64,000 bases of DNA from Brevundimonas sp. NIBR11 (GCF_027912535.1 NZ_CP115465.1:724001-788000); one strand, 5' to 3'; shown: positions 1 to 8,615, counted from the stretch's first letter. Numbers and translations are program-made. Notes: generated by a model from the letters alone, not told the origin.

Positions 1-183
1 CTCGATAGCCTCTACGCGATCTGCGACAAGGTGGCGGTGCTGGCGGACAAACATGTGATCGAAAAGGCCACGGTGCAGGAGCTGGAGAAATCCGATCACC
101 CGTGGATCAAGGAATACTTCCTGGGGCCGCGCGGTCGCGCTGCCCACGGTTCGGACAAGTCCGAACCGGAAGATGTTAAATGA
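1..183 (+). CDS. ABC transporter ATP-binding protein, C-terminal fragment (MlaF-like)
   Basis: The frame is open from the first base and stops at TGA 181-183, giving the last 60 residues of a protein that begins outside the window. The visible part (LDSLYAICDKVAVLADKHV near the start, then EYFLGPRG) fits the end of the ATPase that powers Mla/MCE phospholipid transporters at the inner membrane, after the H-loop region. The main support is context: an MCE-domain MlaD protein and an ABC auxiliary lipoprotein follow in the same direction. Walker and signature motifs are not in the window, so the family call rests mostly on the neighbours. Confidence 0.75.
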   Translation, partial: LDSLYAICDKVAVLADKHVIEKATVQELEKSDHPWIKEYFLGPRGRAAHGSDKSEPEDVK

Positions 184-233
184 ACGCGCGACGGGCGACG
201 AAACCGGCGACCACTTCCGCCTGTCGCGCGTTC
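182..233. repeat. 11-bp perfect inverted repeat between the ATPase gene and mlaD
   Basis: Arms GAACGCGCGAC (182-192) and GTCGCGCGTTC (223-233) are exactly complementary around a 30-base loop. The left arm overlaps the ATPase stop codon and the right arm ends 24 bases before mlaD. On the + transcript it would form a strong GC-rich hairpin. No U-run follows, so an intercistronic stability or attenuation element is more likely than an intrinsic terminator. Confidence 0.5.
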
Positions 234-257
234 GAGGCGGCTTAGGACGAGACCGAG

Positions 258-1196
258 ATGGAAAGAGACGCACATTACGCCGCCGTGGGCATAGCCACCG
301 TCGCCCTGCTGGCGGCGCTGGCGGTGTTCGCCATCTGGCTGGCCCGACTGCAGTTCAACGACGACTACGACATCTACGACATCGTCTTCTACGGACCGGT
401 GCGCGGGCTGTCGGAGGGCGGCGAGGTGCACTTCAACGGTATCCGAGTGGGCGAGGTCACCGATCTGAACCTGGATCCCGCCAAGGGCGACCAGGTCATC
501 GCGCGGGTTCGCCTGAACGGCACGACGCCGGTGCGGGTCACCTCGCGCGCCCAGCTGGAGCCGCAGGGCATCACGGGCCTCAACTACATCCAGATCACGG
601 CCGGCACCGACGGCAGCGCCCTGCTGAAGACCCAGTACCCGGACAATGTGGTGCCGGTGATCCAGTCGCAGCCGTCGCCGATCGCGGAACTGCTCAGCGG
701 CTCCGGCACGGTGCTGGCCCAGACCGTGGACGCATTGAACCGGATCAACCGGGTCCTGTCCGACGACAACATCCGCAGCTTCTCGACCAGCGTGAAGAAC
801 GTCGAGGCCCTGTCCACCGAACTGGAGGCCCGCAAGGGCATGTTCGAGGACCTGGAGAAGGCGCTGGAGAACGCCAACGGAGCCATCGCCGAATACCGGG
901 CCCTGGGTGTCGATGCGCGTCGTCTGGTCAACACCGACGGCCAGCAGGCCATCGCCAACATCAACGCCGCCACTGCCGACGCCCGCACGGCCATCGCCTC
1001 GATCAACCGCACGGCCAACGCCATCGAGGGACCGGCTGGGGAGTTCGCCACGACGGGCGTGCCTCAACTGCTGGAAGCCATCCAGGGTCTGCAGGAGGCG
1101 ACGCAATCCCTGCAGGGACTGGTGGACGACGTCCGCTCCAGCCCGCGCGACTTCATCGGACGGCCGCCGTCCCAGGAACTGGAGGTCCAGCCGTGA
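258..1196 (+). CDS. mlaD: MlaD family (MCE-domain) periplasmic lipid-transport protein
   Basis: 312 residues. One hydrophobic helix (about residues 8-28) anchors the protein in the inner membrane. An MCE domain follows at about 38-118, with the typical FYGPVRGLSEGGEV and FNGIRVGEV stretches. The rest (about 130-305) is a long helical region rich in Ala, Asn and Leu that would form the helical barrel of MCE hexamers. MlaD-type proteins pass phospholipids between the inner-membrane permease and periplasmic or outer-membrane partners. It lies directly after the ATPase gene and overlaps the next lipoprotein gene (GTGA), consistent with one operon. The ATG follows a purine-rich GACGAGACCGAG. Confidence 0.9.
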   Translation: MERDAHYAAVGIATVALLAALAVFAIWLARLQFNDDYDIYDIVFYGPVRGLSEGGEVHFNGIRVGEVTDLNLDPAKGDQVIARVRLNGTTPVRVTSRAQLEPQGITGLNYIQITAGTDGSALLKTQYPDNVVPVIQSQPSPIAELLSGSGTVLAQTVDALNRINRVLSDDNIRSFSTSVKNVEALSTELEARKGMFEDLEKALENANGAIAEYRALGVDARRLVNTDGQQAIANINAATADARTAIASINRTANAIEGPAGEFATTGVPQLLEAIQGLQEATQSLQGLVDDVRSSPRDFIGRPPSQELEVQP

Positions 1197-1798
1197 TCCG
1201 TTCGCTCGTTCTCGCCGCCGTCGCCGCCGTCTCCCTGTCGGGGTGCGCCCTGCTGTCGTCGCCGGACCCGATCCAGCTCTACCGTTTCGGCGATCCGACG
1301 GGGATGGCCACGACCGCCGTCGCCGAGCCGGTGCAGGTCAAGCTGAGGACCGTGGAAATGCCGCAGGCGTCGCAGGGCGACCGTCTGCTGGGCGTGACCG
1401 GGGCAGAGGCGGCCTACATCAAGGGCGCACGTTGGGTCTCGCCGGCCATGATGCTGTATTCGGACGCGCTGGAGGCTTCGTTCGCTTCGCAGGCGCGGGC
1501 GGTGCGGCTGATCGGACGGCGCGAGCTGACGCCGACGACGCGGCTGCTGGACGTCGACCTGCGGGCGTTCGAGACGCGGTACGACTATGAGGGCGCGGCG
1601 CCGGCGGTGGTGATCACGGCGCGGGCGCGGCTGCTGCGCTTCCCCGAACGGACAGTGGTGGCGGAACGGACCTTCACCGTCAGCCAGCCGGCCGGCGAGA
1701 ACCGGGTCTCGGCCATCGTCGCGGCCTATGATCAGGCGACGCGGGACCTGAACACCCAGATCGTAGGCTGGACCGACGCCAACGCGGTCGGCGACTAG
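1193..1798 (+). CDS. ABC-type transport auxiliary lipoprotein
   Basis: 201 residues from a GTG that overlaps the mlaD stop codon. The longest frame extends about 1 kb upstream inside mlaD, but the short N-terminal signal with lipobox LSGC (Cys about residue 18) fixes this start. After the signal, the order (IQLYRFGD, then RTVEMPQASQGDRLLGVTG, AYIKGARWVSPAMMLYSDALEASF) matches the ABC_trans_aux family, the outer-membrane or periplasmic lipoprotein partner of MCE transporters (PqiC-like). It probably completes the lipid-transport complex encoded here. Confidence 0.88.
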   Translation: MIRSLVLAAVAAVSLSGCALLSSPDPIQLYRFGDPTGMATTAVAEPVQVKLRTVEMPQASQGDRLLGVTGAEAAYIKGARWVSPAMMLYSDALEASFASQARAVRLIGRRELTPTTRLLDVDLRAFETRYDYEGAAPAVVITARARLLRFPERTVVAERTFTVSQPAGENRVSAIVAAYDQATRDLNTQIVGWTDANAVGD

Positions 1799-2973
1799 GC
1801 GGCGAGCGACACGTTCGCGCGGGCCTGAGTCGTCCGGGCCTCGAGCTCGGCGCGGCGCGCCTGGGCCGCCGCCAACTCGCGGTTTGCGGACTGAATTCGG
1901 TCGGTCAGGGCGGTCGAGGCTTCGGACAAGCGAACTCCGTCGGGTCGGATCGTCTTCGGCCGCTTGACGGCCAGTCCCAGGGCGTCCTGCCAGTCGATGC
2001 GCCAGGCCTCGATTCCGTCGCAGATGTGTTTGAGCGCGGCCGGGACGCGGGAATCGGCGTTCTGAGCCGCCCGCAGCAGGGGCAGGCGGCCGATGGCCGT
2101 GGCGCTGACGGCCTCCAGCGCGGCGAGACGGGTCGCCAGCGGATGGGGCAGGGTGGCGACCGGCGTGGGTTGCGGGGCCGGTGCTGCGGAGACTGCGACG
2201 ACCTCGTCTTCGGCGGGCGGCGTCGCCTGCGCCTCGACGGCGTCAGGCCCGGTTTCGACAGGCGCAGCGTCTTCGGCGGGAACGGAGGCGACCTCGGATT
2301 CAACCTCAGCTGCGGGCAGATCGACCGGTTCCGCCTCGCTCGTCGGCTCAATGATCTCCCCCTCGGCGGTCGCCTCAGGATCGGCGGCGGCCTCGACGGG
2401 AGTCGGGTCCTCGTCGGCCGCCGAGGGGGTTTCTTCGACCGGTTCCGGCGCGTCGATAGCGACGACCGTCGCAGCGGCGACCTCGTTGGCCAGCCAGCCG
2501 CGGGCGGCTGCGATGTGTGCGTCGAGTTCGGCGATGGCGTCGCGGGTCTCCGACCACAGGGTTTCCAGCGCCACGCCCTTGCGCGACAACGCGCCGGCGC
2601 GGTCGCCGATGTCGGCGGCCGACTGGGCCACGGCGGCGGCGGCCGAGGCATAGGCCGCGCGGAAGGTCTTCAGCCGCTTGCTTCGGCTGTCGAAGAGGCC
2701 GGCGAGGCCTGTGCGGGGCTGGAGCCGAGCCGGGTCGAGGCCGGCCACCCGGTCGTGGACGTGGTCCAGCAAGAGGCTGCACTCGCCGAGGTCGCCGGTG
2801 CGCGTCTCGGCCAGGGTGCGTTCGTTGAGCGAAGCGAGGTTGGCGCGAATGCTCTCCCCGAAGGCGGCGCAGGTCTCGGGCTCGTCCACGATGGTGTAGC
2901 GGATCGTGGCCACGCGCTCGGGATCCGGCTTCGGCGCGCCGCCCGGCGGACTGATCGATCCCGCAACGCCCAT
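1795..2973 (-). CDS. TelA-like (toxic anion resistance family) protein
   Basis: 392 residues, converging on the lipoprotein gene with a 4-base overlap. The N-terminal third (LLLDHVHDRVAGLDP, then LAGLFDSRSKRLKTF and a coiled region) resembles the start of TelA/KlaA proteins. Residues about 175-275 are a low-complexity Glu/Ala/Pro/Val insert. The C-terminal part (NADSRVPAALKHICDGIEAW, then WQDALGL) matches the TelA core pattern of a polar helix followed by W..Q..ALGL, and the end is a coiled coil. TelA proteins accompany tellurite or envelope-stress genes, but their biochemical role is not settled. A GGAGGG Shine-Dalgarno precedes the ATG. The TelA assignment is by pattern only. Confidence 0.6.
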   Translation of the reverse strand: MGVAGSISPPGGAPKPDPERVATIRYTIVDEPETCAAFGESIRANLASLNERTLAETRTGDLGECSLLLDHVHDRVAGLDPARLQPRTGLAGLFDSRSKRLKTFRAAYASAAAAVAQSAADIGDRAGALSRKGVALETLWSETRDAIAELDAHIAAARGWLANEVAAATVVAIDAPEPVEETPSAADEDPTPVEAAADPEATAEGEIIEPTSEAEPVDLPAAEVESEVASVPAEDAAPVETGPDAVEAQATPPAEDEVVAVSAAPAPQPTPVATLPHPLATRLAALEAVSATAIGRLPLLRAAQNADSRVPAALKHICDGIEAWRIDWQDALGLAVKRPKTIRPDGVRLSEASTALTDRIQSANRELAAAQARRAELEARTTQARANVSLAA

Positions 2974-3015
2974 GTCAGCCCTCCGTCGCGGCCTCGTCAG
3001 GCCCCTTCGGGTTAA

Positions 3016-3675
3016 CTATGCCGCAGCTTTCAGGGATTGGGAAACGGTGTAGCTGGCCTCAGTCTTCTCGGCGACTTCCTCCAGCGTGACGCCATCGGCC
3101 AGTTCGATCAGCTCCAGGCCCGCGCCGTCCGCCTTGACGTCGAAGACGGCGAGGTCGGTGATAATCCGACTGACGACGCCGGCGGCCGTGAGGGGCAGGG
3201 TGCAGGACTTCAGGACCTTGGACTGGCCGTGCTTGTTGGCGTGTTCCATGACGACGACGACGCGCTTCACGCCCGCGACCAGGTCCATCGCGCCACCCAT
3301 ACCCTTCACCAGCTTGCCCGGGATCATCCAGTTGGCGATGTCGCCGTTCTCGGCCACTTCCATGGCGCCCAGGATGGACAGGTTGATGTGGCCGCCGCGG
3401 ATCATGGCGAAGCTGTCGGCCGAGCTGAAGTAGGACGACTCCGGGATCTCGGTGATCGTCTGCTTGCCGGCGTTGATCAGGTCGGGGTCGACGTCCTCGT
3501 CATAGGGGAAGGGGCCCATGCCGAGCATGCCGTTCTCGGACTGGAGGGTGACCTCCATCCCGGCCGGAATGTAGTTGGCGACCAGGGTCGGGATGCCGAT
3601 GCCCAGGTTCACATAGAAGCCGTCCTGAAGCTCCTTGGCGGCGCGTTCGGCGAGCTGTTCGCGGGTGCGGGGCAT
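3016..3675 (-). CDS. scoB: 3-oxoacid CoA-transferase subunit B
   Basis: 219 residues, the usual length for subunit B of succinyl-CoA:3-ketoacid CoA-transferase. The glutamate in [14 protein letters not shown] is the family's catalytic residue that forms the CoA thioester. [13 protein letters not shown] near the N-terminus and [20 protein letters not shown] are further signatures. It transfers CoA from succinyl-CoA to acetoacetate or a similar 3-oxoacid. The ATG overlaps the stop of the preceding carboxymuconolactone-decarboxylase-family gene (ATGA), so translation is probably coupled. Confidence 0.93.
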   Translation of the reverse strand: MPRTREQLAERAAKELQDGFYVNLGIGIPTLVANYIPAGMEVTLQSENGMLGMGPFPYDEDVDPDLINAGKQTITEIPESSYFSSADSFAMIRGGHINLSILGAMEVAENGDIANWMIPGKLVKGMGGAMDLVAGVKRVVVVMEHANKHGQSKVLKSCTLPLTAAGVVSRIITDLAVFDVKADGAGLELIELADGVTLEEVAEKTEASYTVSQSLKAAA

Positions 3676-4079
3676 CAGTTTTCTCCGGAAGTGGGCAGGG
3701 GGCTGACGCCCCGTTCGGCGAAGACGCGTTTGGCGACGCGCATGGCGTTGGTGGCGGCAGGGAAGCCCGCATAGATGGCGACCTGCATCAGGGCCTCGAC
3801 GATCTCGCGCGGCGTGACGCCGACCGAGAGGGCGCCGTTGATGTGGCCCTTCAGCTGATCGACGGGATGGCCGAGGGCGGCCAGCGCCCCGAGGGTGACG
3901 AACTGGCGGCTCTTGGGGTCGAGGCCCGGGCGGCTCATCATCTCGCCGTAGCCGAACTCCACCATCATGTCGGCGAATTCAGGGGCGATGGGAGCCATGC
4001 CCTTGCGCAGGGCGGCTTCGAGGCCGGGGTCCAGGGTCGCCATATAGGCCGCGCCGCGTTCGGCGCGTTCGTTCGACAC
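3675..4079 (-). CDS. carboxymuconolactone decarboxylase family protein (PcaC-like)
   Basis: 134 residues from GTG 4079, which lies one base after the scoA stop. An upstream ATG at 4157 would run far into scoA and is rejected. The core ([19 protein letters not shown], then [32 protein letters not shown] and [13 protein letters not shown]) fits PcaC-type 4-carboxymuconolactone decarboxylases. The CxxC pair of AhpD-type peroxidases is absent. Its position between the two CoA-transferase subunit genes, overlapping scoB by ATGA, suggests a role in the same ring-cleavage or beta-ketoacid pathway. The substrate cannot be read from sequence. Confidence 0.85.
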   Translation of the reverse strand: MSNERAERGAAYMATLDPGLEAALRKGMAPIAPEFADMMVEFGYGEMMSRPGLDPKSRQFVTLGALAALGHPVDQLKGHINGALSVGVTPREIVEALMQVAIYAGFPAATNAMRVAKRVFAERGVSPLPTSGEN

Positions 4080-4080
4080 C

Positions 4081-4785
4081 TCAGGCGTCCGCGTGCTGGC
4101 GGATGGTGCGTTGTTCGATGCGTTTCTCGAACGTGCCGACGAACAGGCGGTCGACATAGACGCCAGGGGTGTGGATCTGGTCGGGGTCCAGCGAGCCGGT
4201 CGGGACGATCTCCTCGACCTCCACGACGGTGACCTTGCCGGCCGTGGCCATCATCGGGTTGAAGTTGCGGGCCGTCTTGCGGAAGACCAGATTGCCGCGC
4301 TCGTCGGCCTTCCACGCCTTGACGATCGACAGGTCCGCGACGAGGCCGGTTTCCATGACGTAGTCGCGGCCGTCGAAATTGCGCACCTCCTTGCCCTCGG
4401 CGACCAGGGTGCCGACGCCGGTGGCGGTGAAGAAGGCCGGGATGCCGGCGCCGCCCGCGCGGATGCGCTCGGCCAGGGTGCCCTGCGGGTTGAACTCCAG
4501 CTGCAGCTCGCCGGCCAGGTACTGGCGCTCGAACTCCTTGTTCTCGCCGACGTAGGACGAGATCATTTTCGCGATCTGGCGCGTCTCCAGAAGCTGGCCG
4601 AGGCCGAAGCCGTCCACTCCCGCGTTGTTGGAGATGACCGTCAGGCCTGTCACGCCAGAAGCCTTGAGCCCGGCGATCAGGTTCTCGGGGATGCCGCAGA
4701 GGCCGAAGCCGCCGGACATGACGGTCATGCCGTCGAAGGTCAGGCCTTCGAGCGCCGCAGTGGCGTCGGCGTAGATCTTGCGCAT
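4081..4785 (-). CDS. scoA: 3-oxoacid CoA-transferase subunit A
   Basis: 234 residues, standard length for subunit A. Signatures include MSGGFGLCGIPE near the N-terminus, ISNNAGVDGFGLG, and ISSYVGENKEFERQYLAGEL, which is typical of succinyl-CoA:3-ketoacid (SCOT) rather than 3-oxoadipate transferases. It pairs with scoB, but a decarboxylase-family gene separates the two subunits. It is the first gene of the three-gene minus-strand unit, so its promoter should lie within 4786-4875. That gap holds only weak inverted repeats, such as GACCGC/GCGGTC at 4830-4849. Confidence 0.93.
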   Translation of the reverse strand: MRKIYADATAALEGLTFDGMTVMSGGFGLCGIPENLIAGLKASGVTGLTVISNNAGVDGFGLGQLLETRQIAKMISSYVGENKEFERQYLAGELQLEFNPQGTLAERIRAGGAGIPAFFTATGVGTLVAEGKEVRNFDGRDYVMETGLVADLSIVKAWKADERGNLVFRKTARNFNPMMATAGKVTVVEVEEIVPTGSLDPDQIHTPGVYVDRLFVGTFEKRIEQRTIRQHADA

Positions 4786-4875
4786 CGCTTCCTCGCTTAT
4801 TTCACCGATGGATGAATATCGGCGTGTTTGACCGCTGCATACGGCGGTCGGGACGCGAGGGCAAGTTAGCGGGGC

Positions 4876-5661
4876 TCAGCGCGATGCGCCAACAGTAACA
4901 GGATGGGACGGCGGCTTGTCGCGCTCGCGGTATTTCGCGCCCTTCAGCATGCCTTTCGCCGCCTCCCAGTGGATTCCCCACATGACCTTCCACGTCAGGA
5001 GGGGATGGGTGATCCAGGCGCGAAGCAGTTCTGGGTCGGTCAGGGGGCGGCGCCGGCCGGCAAAGGAGGCGGTGAGGATGGGCTGGTCGCCACGGCGGAC
5101 GGCGACGACGACGGAGACGGCCTCGCCCGGCGGCCGGACGGTGAAGTCGTAGGTCAGGTCCATGTCCATGAACGGGGAGACGAAGAAGGTCTTTTCCGTC
5201 GTCTGGCGGATGGGTCCGGGACCGGGCTCCGAGGGCAGGGCGACGAGGTAGGAGTGGCGCTCGTGGAAGGTGTTCGTGACTTCGTAGAGCAAGGCGGCCA
5301 GCGTCCCGTCGACGTGGCGGCAGAAATAGACGCTCAGCGGATTGAAGCCGTAGCCGAGAATGCGCGGCATGGTCATGAGCGAGATGGGGCCGCCGTGCAG
5401 GTCGATGCCGGCGGCGGCGAGGTGGATATCGATCTGCTGGCGGAGGGGGGTGGTCGAGCGGTCGCCGTGGTCGCGCGGCGAATAGCTCATCAGGCCGAAG
5501 CGGCCGCTCGTCAGCCAGCGCAGGGGGCGGATGCGGGCCTCTGCGGCGTCGATGTCGAGCAGCAGCATGTAGAGGCGGTAGCGCAGGGTATGGTCGAAAC
5601 CGTAGACGCGGCGGTGGGTGACCTCGCCGACGTAGAGGGCTGAGGCGTCGGCCCTCGTCAC
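4876..5661 (-). CDS. DUF1365 domain-containing protein
   Basis: 261 residues from GTG 5661, which overlaps the stop of the flavoprotein gene (GTGA). Earlier starts would lie inside that gene and give an Arg-rich artefact. ALYVGEVTHRRV, RLYMLLLDIDAAE, LMTMPRILGYGFNPLSVYFC and EVTNTFHERHSYL are hallmark DUF1365 segments. The family has no confirmed biochemistry but occurs almost always beside a flavin amine-oxidase-like protein and a cyclopropane-fatty-acid-synthase-like enzyme, as here. It is therefore likely to act on unsaturated membrane fatty acids. Confidence 0.9.
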   Translation of the reverse strand: MTRADASALYVGEVTHRRVYGFDHTLRYRLYMLLLDIDAAEARIRPLRWLTSGRFGLMSYSPRDHGDRSTTPLRQQIDIHLAAAGIDLHGGPISLMTMPRILGYGFNPLSVYFCRHVDGTLAALLYEVTNTFHERHSYLVALPSEPGPGPIRQTTEKTFFVSPFMDMDLTYDFTVRPPGEAVSVVVAVRRGDQPILTASFAGRRRPLTDPELLRAWITHPLLTWKVMWGIHWEAAKGMLKGAKYRERDKPPSHPVTVGASR

Positions 5662-7019
5662 GCCGCCTCGGAAAGCGGCGCGGTCGCAACTGGACCGACG
5701 ACGATCCGGCCGCTTTCGTTCTCGACGGACCAGGGACGACGGACGCCGCCGAGATGTTCCGCGACGGCGAGGCCGGCTTGCAATCCGTCCTCGTGGAAAC
5801 CCGATCCGAACCAGGCGCCGGCGAACCAGACGCCGCCCTCGCCCTGAAGGGACCAGAGCTCGGACTGGGCGCGGACGGCGGCGACGTCGAAGACCGGGTG
5901 CTCGTAGTCCCACTCGCCGAGAATCAGGGACGGGTCGGGCTCGCGCGCGGGGTTGAGGCTGACGAACAGGGGCGGGCCGGACAGGGACTGAAGCTCGTTC
6001 ATCCAGTAGGTGACGCCGCCTTCGCCCGCGCGGTCGGAGTAGCCCTGGTGCGTCCAGGCGGCCCAGGCCTTGCGCCGCTTGGGCATCAGAGCGACGTCGC
6101 GGTGGAGGACCGCGCGGTTGGGACGGTAGCGGATGGCGCCGAGAAGGCGCTCTTCGTCCGAGGTCGGTTGTTCGAGAAGGCGCAAGGCTTGATCCGAATG
6201 GGTGGCGAGGACGACCGCGTCGAACCGCTCGATACGACCATCGTCGAAGCGGATGGCGGCGCCCAGCGGGTCGCGGGCGACGCCATGGATGGCGGCGGCC
6301 AGGACCGTGCGACCGGCGAAGTCGGCGTGGAGGCGTGTCACATACTCGCGACTGCCGCCGTCGACCGTGCGCCAGGTCGGCTCCAGGTCGTAGGTCAGGA
6401 GGTTGTGGTTCATGTAGAACCGCACGAAGGAGGCGGCCGGGTAGCCGGTCATCTGATCGAGCGTCGAGGACCAGATGGCGGCGGCCTGGGGCAACAGGTG
6501 GGCGTCGCGGAACAGGCGGCCGTAGCGGTTGCGATCGAGGTATTCGACCAGGGTCTCGCCGGTGCGCTCCATCTCGGCGAGGTCGCGCGGGGCCTGTTTC
6601 TGGAAGCGCAGGATGTCGGCGATCATCCGCCAGAACTTCGGGCTCGCCCAGTTTCGGCGCTGGGCGAACAGGGCGGGGATGCCGTGGGTCGAATATTCGA
6701 ACGCGCCGTCGTCCAGCGTCACCGCGAAGGACATGTGGGCGGGCTTGGTCGGGACCGACAGGTGATCGAACAGAGCGACCAGGTTCGGATAGTTCGGCGG
6801 GTTGTAGACGATGAAGCCGGTATCCACCGCGACAGGGGCGGATGGGGTCGGGGCCTGGACGGTATTGGAGTGGCCGCCGATACGGCTGTCGGCCTCGAAC
6901 AGGGTGACGTCATGCGCCTTCGACAACAGCCAGGCGCACGACAGGCCCGCGATGCCAGAACCGACGACGGCGATGCGCTTCCCGTGAGCCGGATGCGAGG
7001 CGACGAGGTGGGCAGACAT
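5658..7019 (-). CDS. FAD-dependent oxidoreductase (amine-oxidase/desaturase-like)
   Basis: 453 residues. The N-terminal Rossmann motif VVGSGIAGLSCAW (about residue 18) and EADSRIGGHSNTV bind FAD. FAGAWFGSGFHEDGLQAG near the C-terminus is the second FAD-contact segment of this family. Its homologues sit with DUF1365 and cyclopropane-synthase-like genes and are thought to oxidise modified acyl chains. It is transcribed divergently from the methyltransferase gene, 114 bases away, and coupled to DUF1365 by GTGA. The exact substrate is unknown. Confidence 0.9.
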   Translation of the reverse strand: MSAHLVASHPAHGKRIAVVGSGIAGLSCAWLLSKAHDVTLFEADSRIGGHSNTVQAPTPSAPVAVDTGFIVYNPPNYPNLVALFDHLSVPTKPAHMSFAVTLDDGAFEYSTHGIPALFAQRRNWASPKFWRMIADILRFQKQAPRDLAEMERTGETLVEYLDRNRYGRLFRDAHLLPQAAAIWSSTLDQMTGYPAASFVRFYMNHNLLTYDLEPTWRTVDGGSREYVTRLHADFAGRTVLAAAIHGVARDPLGAAIRFDDGRIERFDAVVLATHSDQALRLLEQPTSDEERLLGAIRYRPNRAVLHRDVALMPKRRKAWAAWTHQGYSDRAGEGGVTYWMNELQSLSGPPLFVSLNPAREPDPSLILGEWDYEHPVFDVAAVRAQSELWSLQGEGGVWFAGAWFGSGFHEDGLQAGLAVAEHLGGVRRPWSVENESGRIVVGPVATAPLSEAA

Positions 7020-7071
7020 TCGAGCTCCGACTCAGCGTTATGTGGCTCAGCTACGGGGCGTTGTGTCGACT

Positions 7072-7084
7072 GGATGACTCATCC
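7072..7084. promoter_or_regulatory. GGATGA-C-TCATCC palindrome in the divergent lipid-gene promoter region
   Basis: A perfect 6+6 palindrome with a one-base centre lies midway between the flavoprotein start (7019) and the methyltransferase start (7134). A second weaker repeat, CCAAG-n6-CTTGG, begins at its right end (7083-7098). The position suits a shared operator. I did not find a clear RpoE/ChrR-type promoter (TGATCC...TAAGA) on either strand. Confidence 0.35.
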
Positions 7085-7133
7085 AAGGCAAGGCTTGGGA
7101 CGTATTTGAGACGCACAGCTCAGGATCGCTCCA

Positions 7134-8174
7134 ATGAATCTCGCCAATGTCGCCATCCGCCATCTGCAGGACGCGCCGTTTCCGGACTTCGTGACGCGAC
7201 CGGCGATCGCCAGCCTGGTGACCGAGGCGCGCAAGAAGCTGGATCGCGAGGGGCCGCACGACAGCGCAGCCTTCGCGCGCGAGATGGCGGAGCGGGCGAT
7301 CGCCGAGCATACGGATGCCGCCAACGATCAACATTACGAGCTGCCGCCCGAGTTCTTCCGCATTTGCCTGGGGGAGCGGTTGAAATATTCGTGCTGCCTC
7401 TATCCGACGGCGATAACGACGCTGGACGAGGCTGAGGAGCTGGCGCTGGCGGAGACGTGCGAGCACGCGGGTCTGGTCGACGGTCAGACGATCCTGGAGT
7501 TGGGTTGCGGCTGGGGGTCGCTGAGCCTGTGGATGGCGGAGCGATATCCGAACAGCCGCATCACAGCGGTGTCGAACAGCCATGGGCAGCGCGGCCATAT
7601 CGAGGCGCAGGCGAAGGCGCGGGGGCTGACCAATCTGCTGGTCATCACCTGCGACATGAACGACTTCCGCCCGCCGATGGCGAACGGGGAGAAGTTCGAC
7701 CGGATCGTCTCGGTGGAGATGTTCGAGCACATGGCCAACTGGCGGGCGCTGCTGACGCGGGCGCGCAGCTGGCTGAAGGACGACGGACGGATGTTCGTCC
7801 ACATCTTCACGCACCGGGACGCGCCTTATCGCTTCGACCACAACGACAACGGCGACTTCATCGCCCAGCATTTCTTCACCGGCGGCGTGATGCCCAGCCG
7901 AGGACTGATGCGGGAGTTTCCGGACCTTTTCGCGGTCGAGCAGGAGTGGACCTGGAACGGCGAGAACTACGCCCGGACGGCCGAGGACTGGCTGGCGAAC
8001 ATGGACGAGAACGAAGACCGGGTTTTGGAGTTGATGCGCCAGACCTATGGCGACGCCAACGCGAAACTGTGGGTGCGTCGCTGGCGCCGGTTCTATCTGG
8101 CGACGGCGGGTCTGTTCGGAAACGACGGCGGCCGGACCTGGGCCGTCAGCCACTATCGCCTGAAGCCGGTTTGA
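7134..8174 (+). CDS. cyclopropane-fatty-acyl-phospholipid synthase family methyltransferase
   Basis: 346 residues. NDQHYELPPEFFRICLGERLKYSCC is the family entry motif. ILELGCGWGSLSLWMAE is the SAM-binding loop, IVSVEMFEHMANW the acidic active-site segment, and FTGGVMPSRGL a conserved C-terminal part. The enzyme should methylate the double bond of phospholipid acyl chains using SAM. At 346 residues it is shorter than CfaS of E. coli (about 380), so it may make methylated or furan-type products rather than cyclopropane. The ATG lies 114 bases from the divergent flavoprotein start. DUF2177 follows 10 bases downstream. Confidence 0.9.
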   Translation: MNLANVAIRHLQDAPFPDFVTRPAIASLVTEARKKLDREGPHDSAAFAREMAERAIAEHTDAANDQHYELPPEFFRICLGERLKYSCCLYPTAITTLDEAEELALAETCEHAGLVDGQTILELGCGWGSLSLWMAERYPNSRITAVSNSHGQRGHIEAQAKARGLTNLLVITCDMNDFRPPMANGEKFDRIVSVEMFEHMANWRALLTRARSWLKDDGRMFVHIFTHRDAPYRFDHNDNGDFIAQHFFTGGVMPSRGLMREFPDLFAVEQEWTWNGENYARTAEDWLANMDENEDRVLELMRQTYGDANAKLWVRRWRRFYLATAGLFGNDGGRTWAVSHYRLKPV

Positions 8175-8184
8175 GGATCGCCAA

Positions 8185-8598
8185 ATGCTGAAATGGATCG
8201 CCGCCTATGTCGGCTCGGGCGTGGCCTTCGCGGCCGTGGATTTCGTCTGGCTGTCGACCATGACCGACCGGCTCTACAAGCCGGTGATCGGGCCGATCAT
8301 GAGCCCGAAGCCCGACATGTTCGCTGCGGTCGCCTTCTATCTGATCATGATCGGCGGGATCGTCTTCCTGGCCATCGCGCCGGCGCTGAGGGAAGGCGCC
8401 TGGACGCGGGCGGCGCTGAACGGGGCGGTCCTGGGCTTCGTGGCCTATGCGACCTATGACCTGACCAACCAGGCGACCTTGGCGGCTTGGGATGTGAAGC
8501 TGACGATCCTGGACCTGATCTGGGGGACCTTCCTCACAACGGTCGCTGCGTCGGCAGGATATTTCGCGGCGGTCGCGGTCGCGGGACGCGCGGCCTGA
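8185..8598 (+). CDS. DUF2177 family membrane protein
   Basis: 137 residues with four predicted membrane helices (about 3-22, 45-65, 76-95, 110-132). The WLSTMTDRLYKPVIG loop and YATYDLTNQATLAAW segment are typical of DUF2177. Its role is unknown. It begins 10 bases after the cyclopropane-synthase-like gene and belongs to the conserved flavoprotein/DUF1365/methyltransferase neighbourhood, which suggests a part in membrane-lipid modification or transport. The ATG follows GAGGATCGCC. Confidence 0.88.
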   Translation: MLKWIAAYVGSGVAFAAVDFVWLSTMTDRLYKPVIGPIMSPKPDMFAAVAFYLIMIGGIVFLAIAPALREGAWTRAALNGAVLGFVAYATYDLTNQATLAAWDVKLTILDLIWGTFLTTVAASAGYFAAVAVAGRAA

Positions 8599-8615
8599 CG
8601 ATTTCCGACGACCGG

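Noticed and set aside
96..1106. Long minus-strand frame (336 residues) opposite mlaD
   Set aside because: Arg/Asp/Gly-rich antisense shadow of a clear MCE gene; no ribosome site and no domain. Similar long shadows over most genes follow from high third-position GC.
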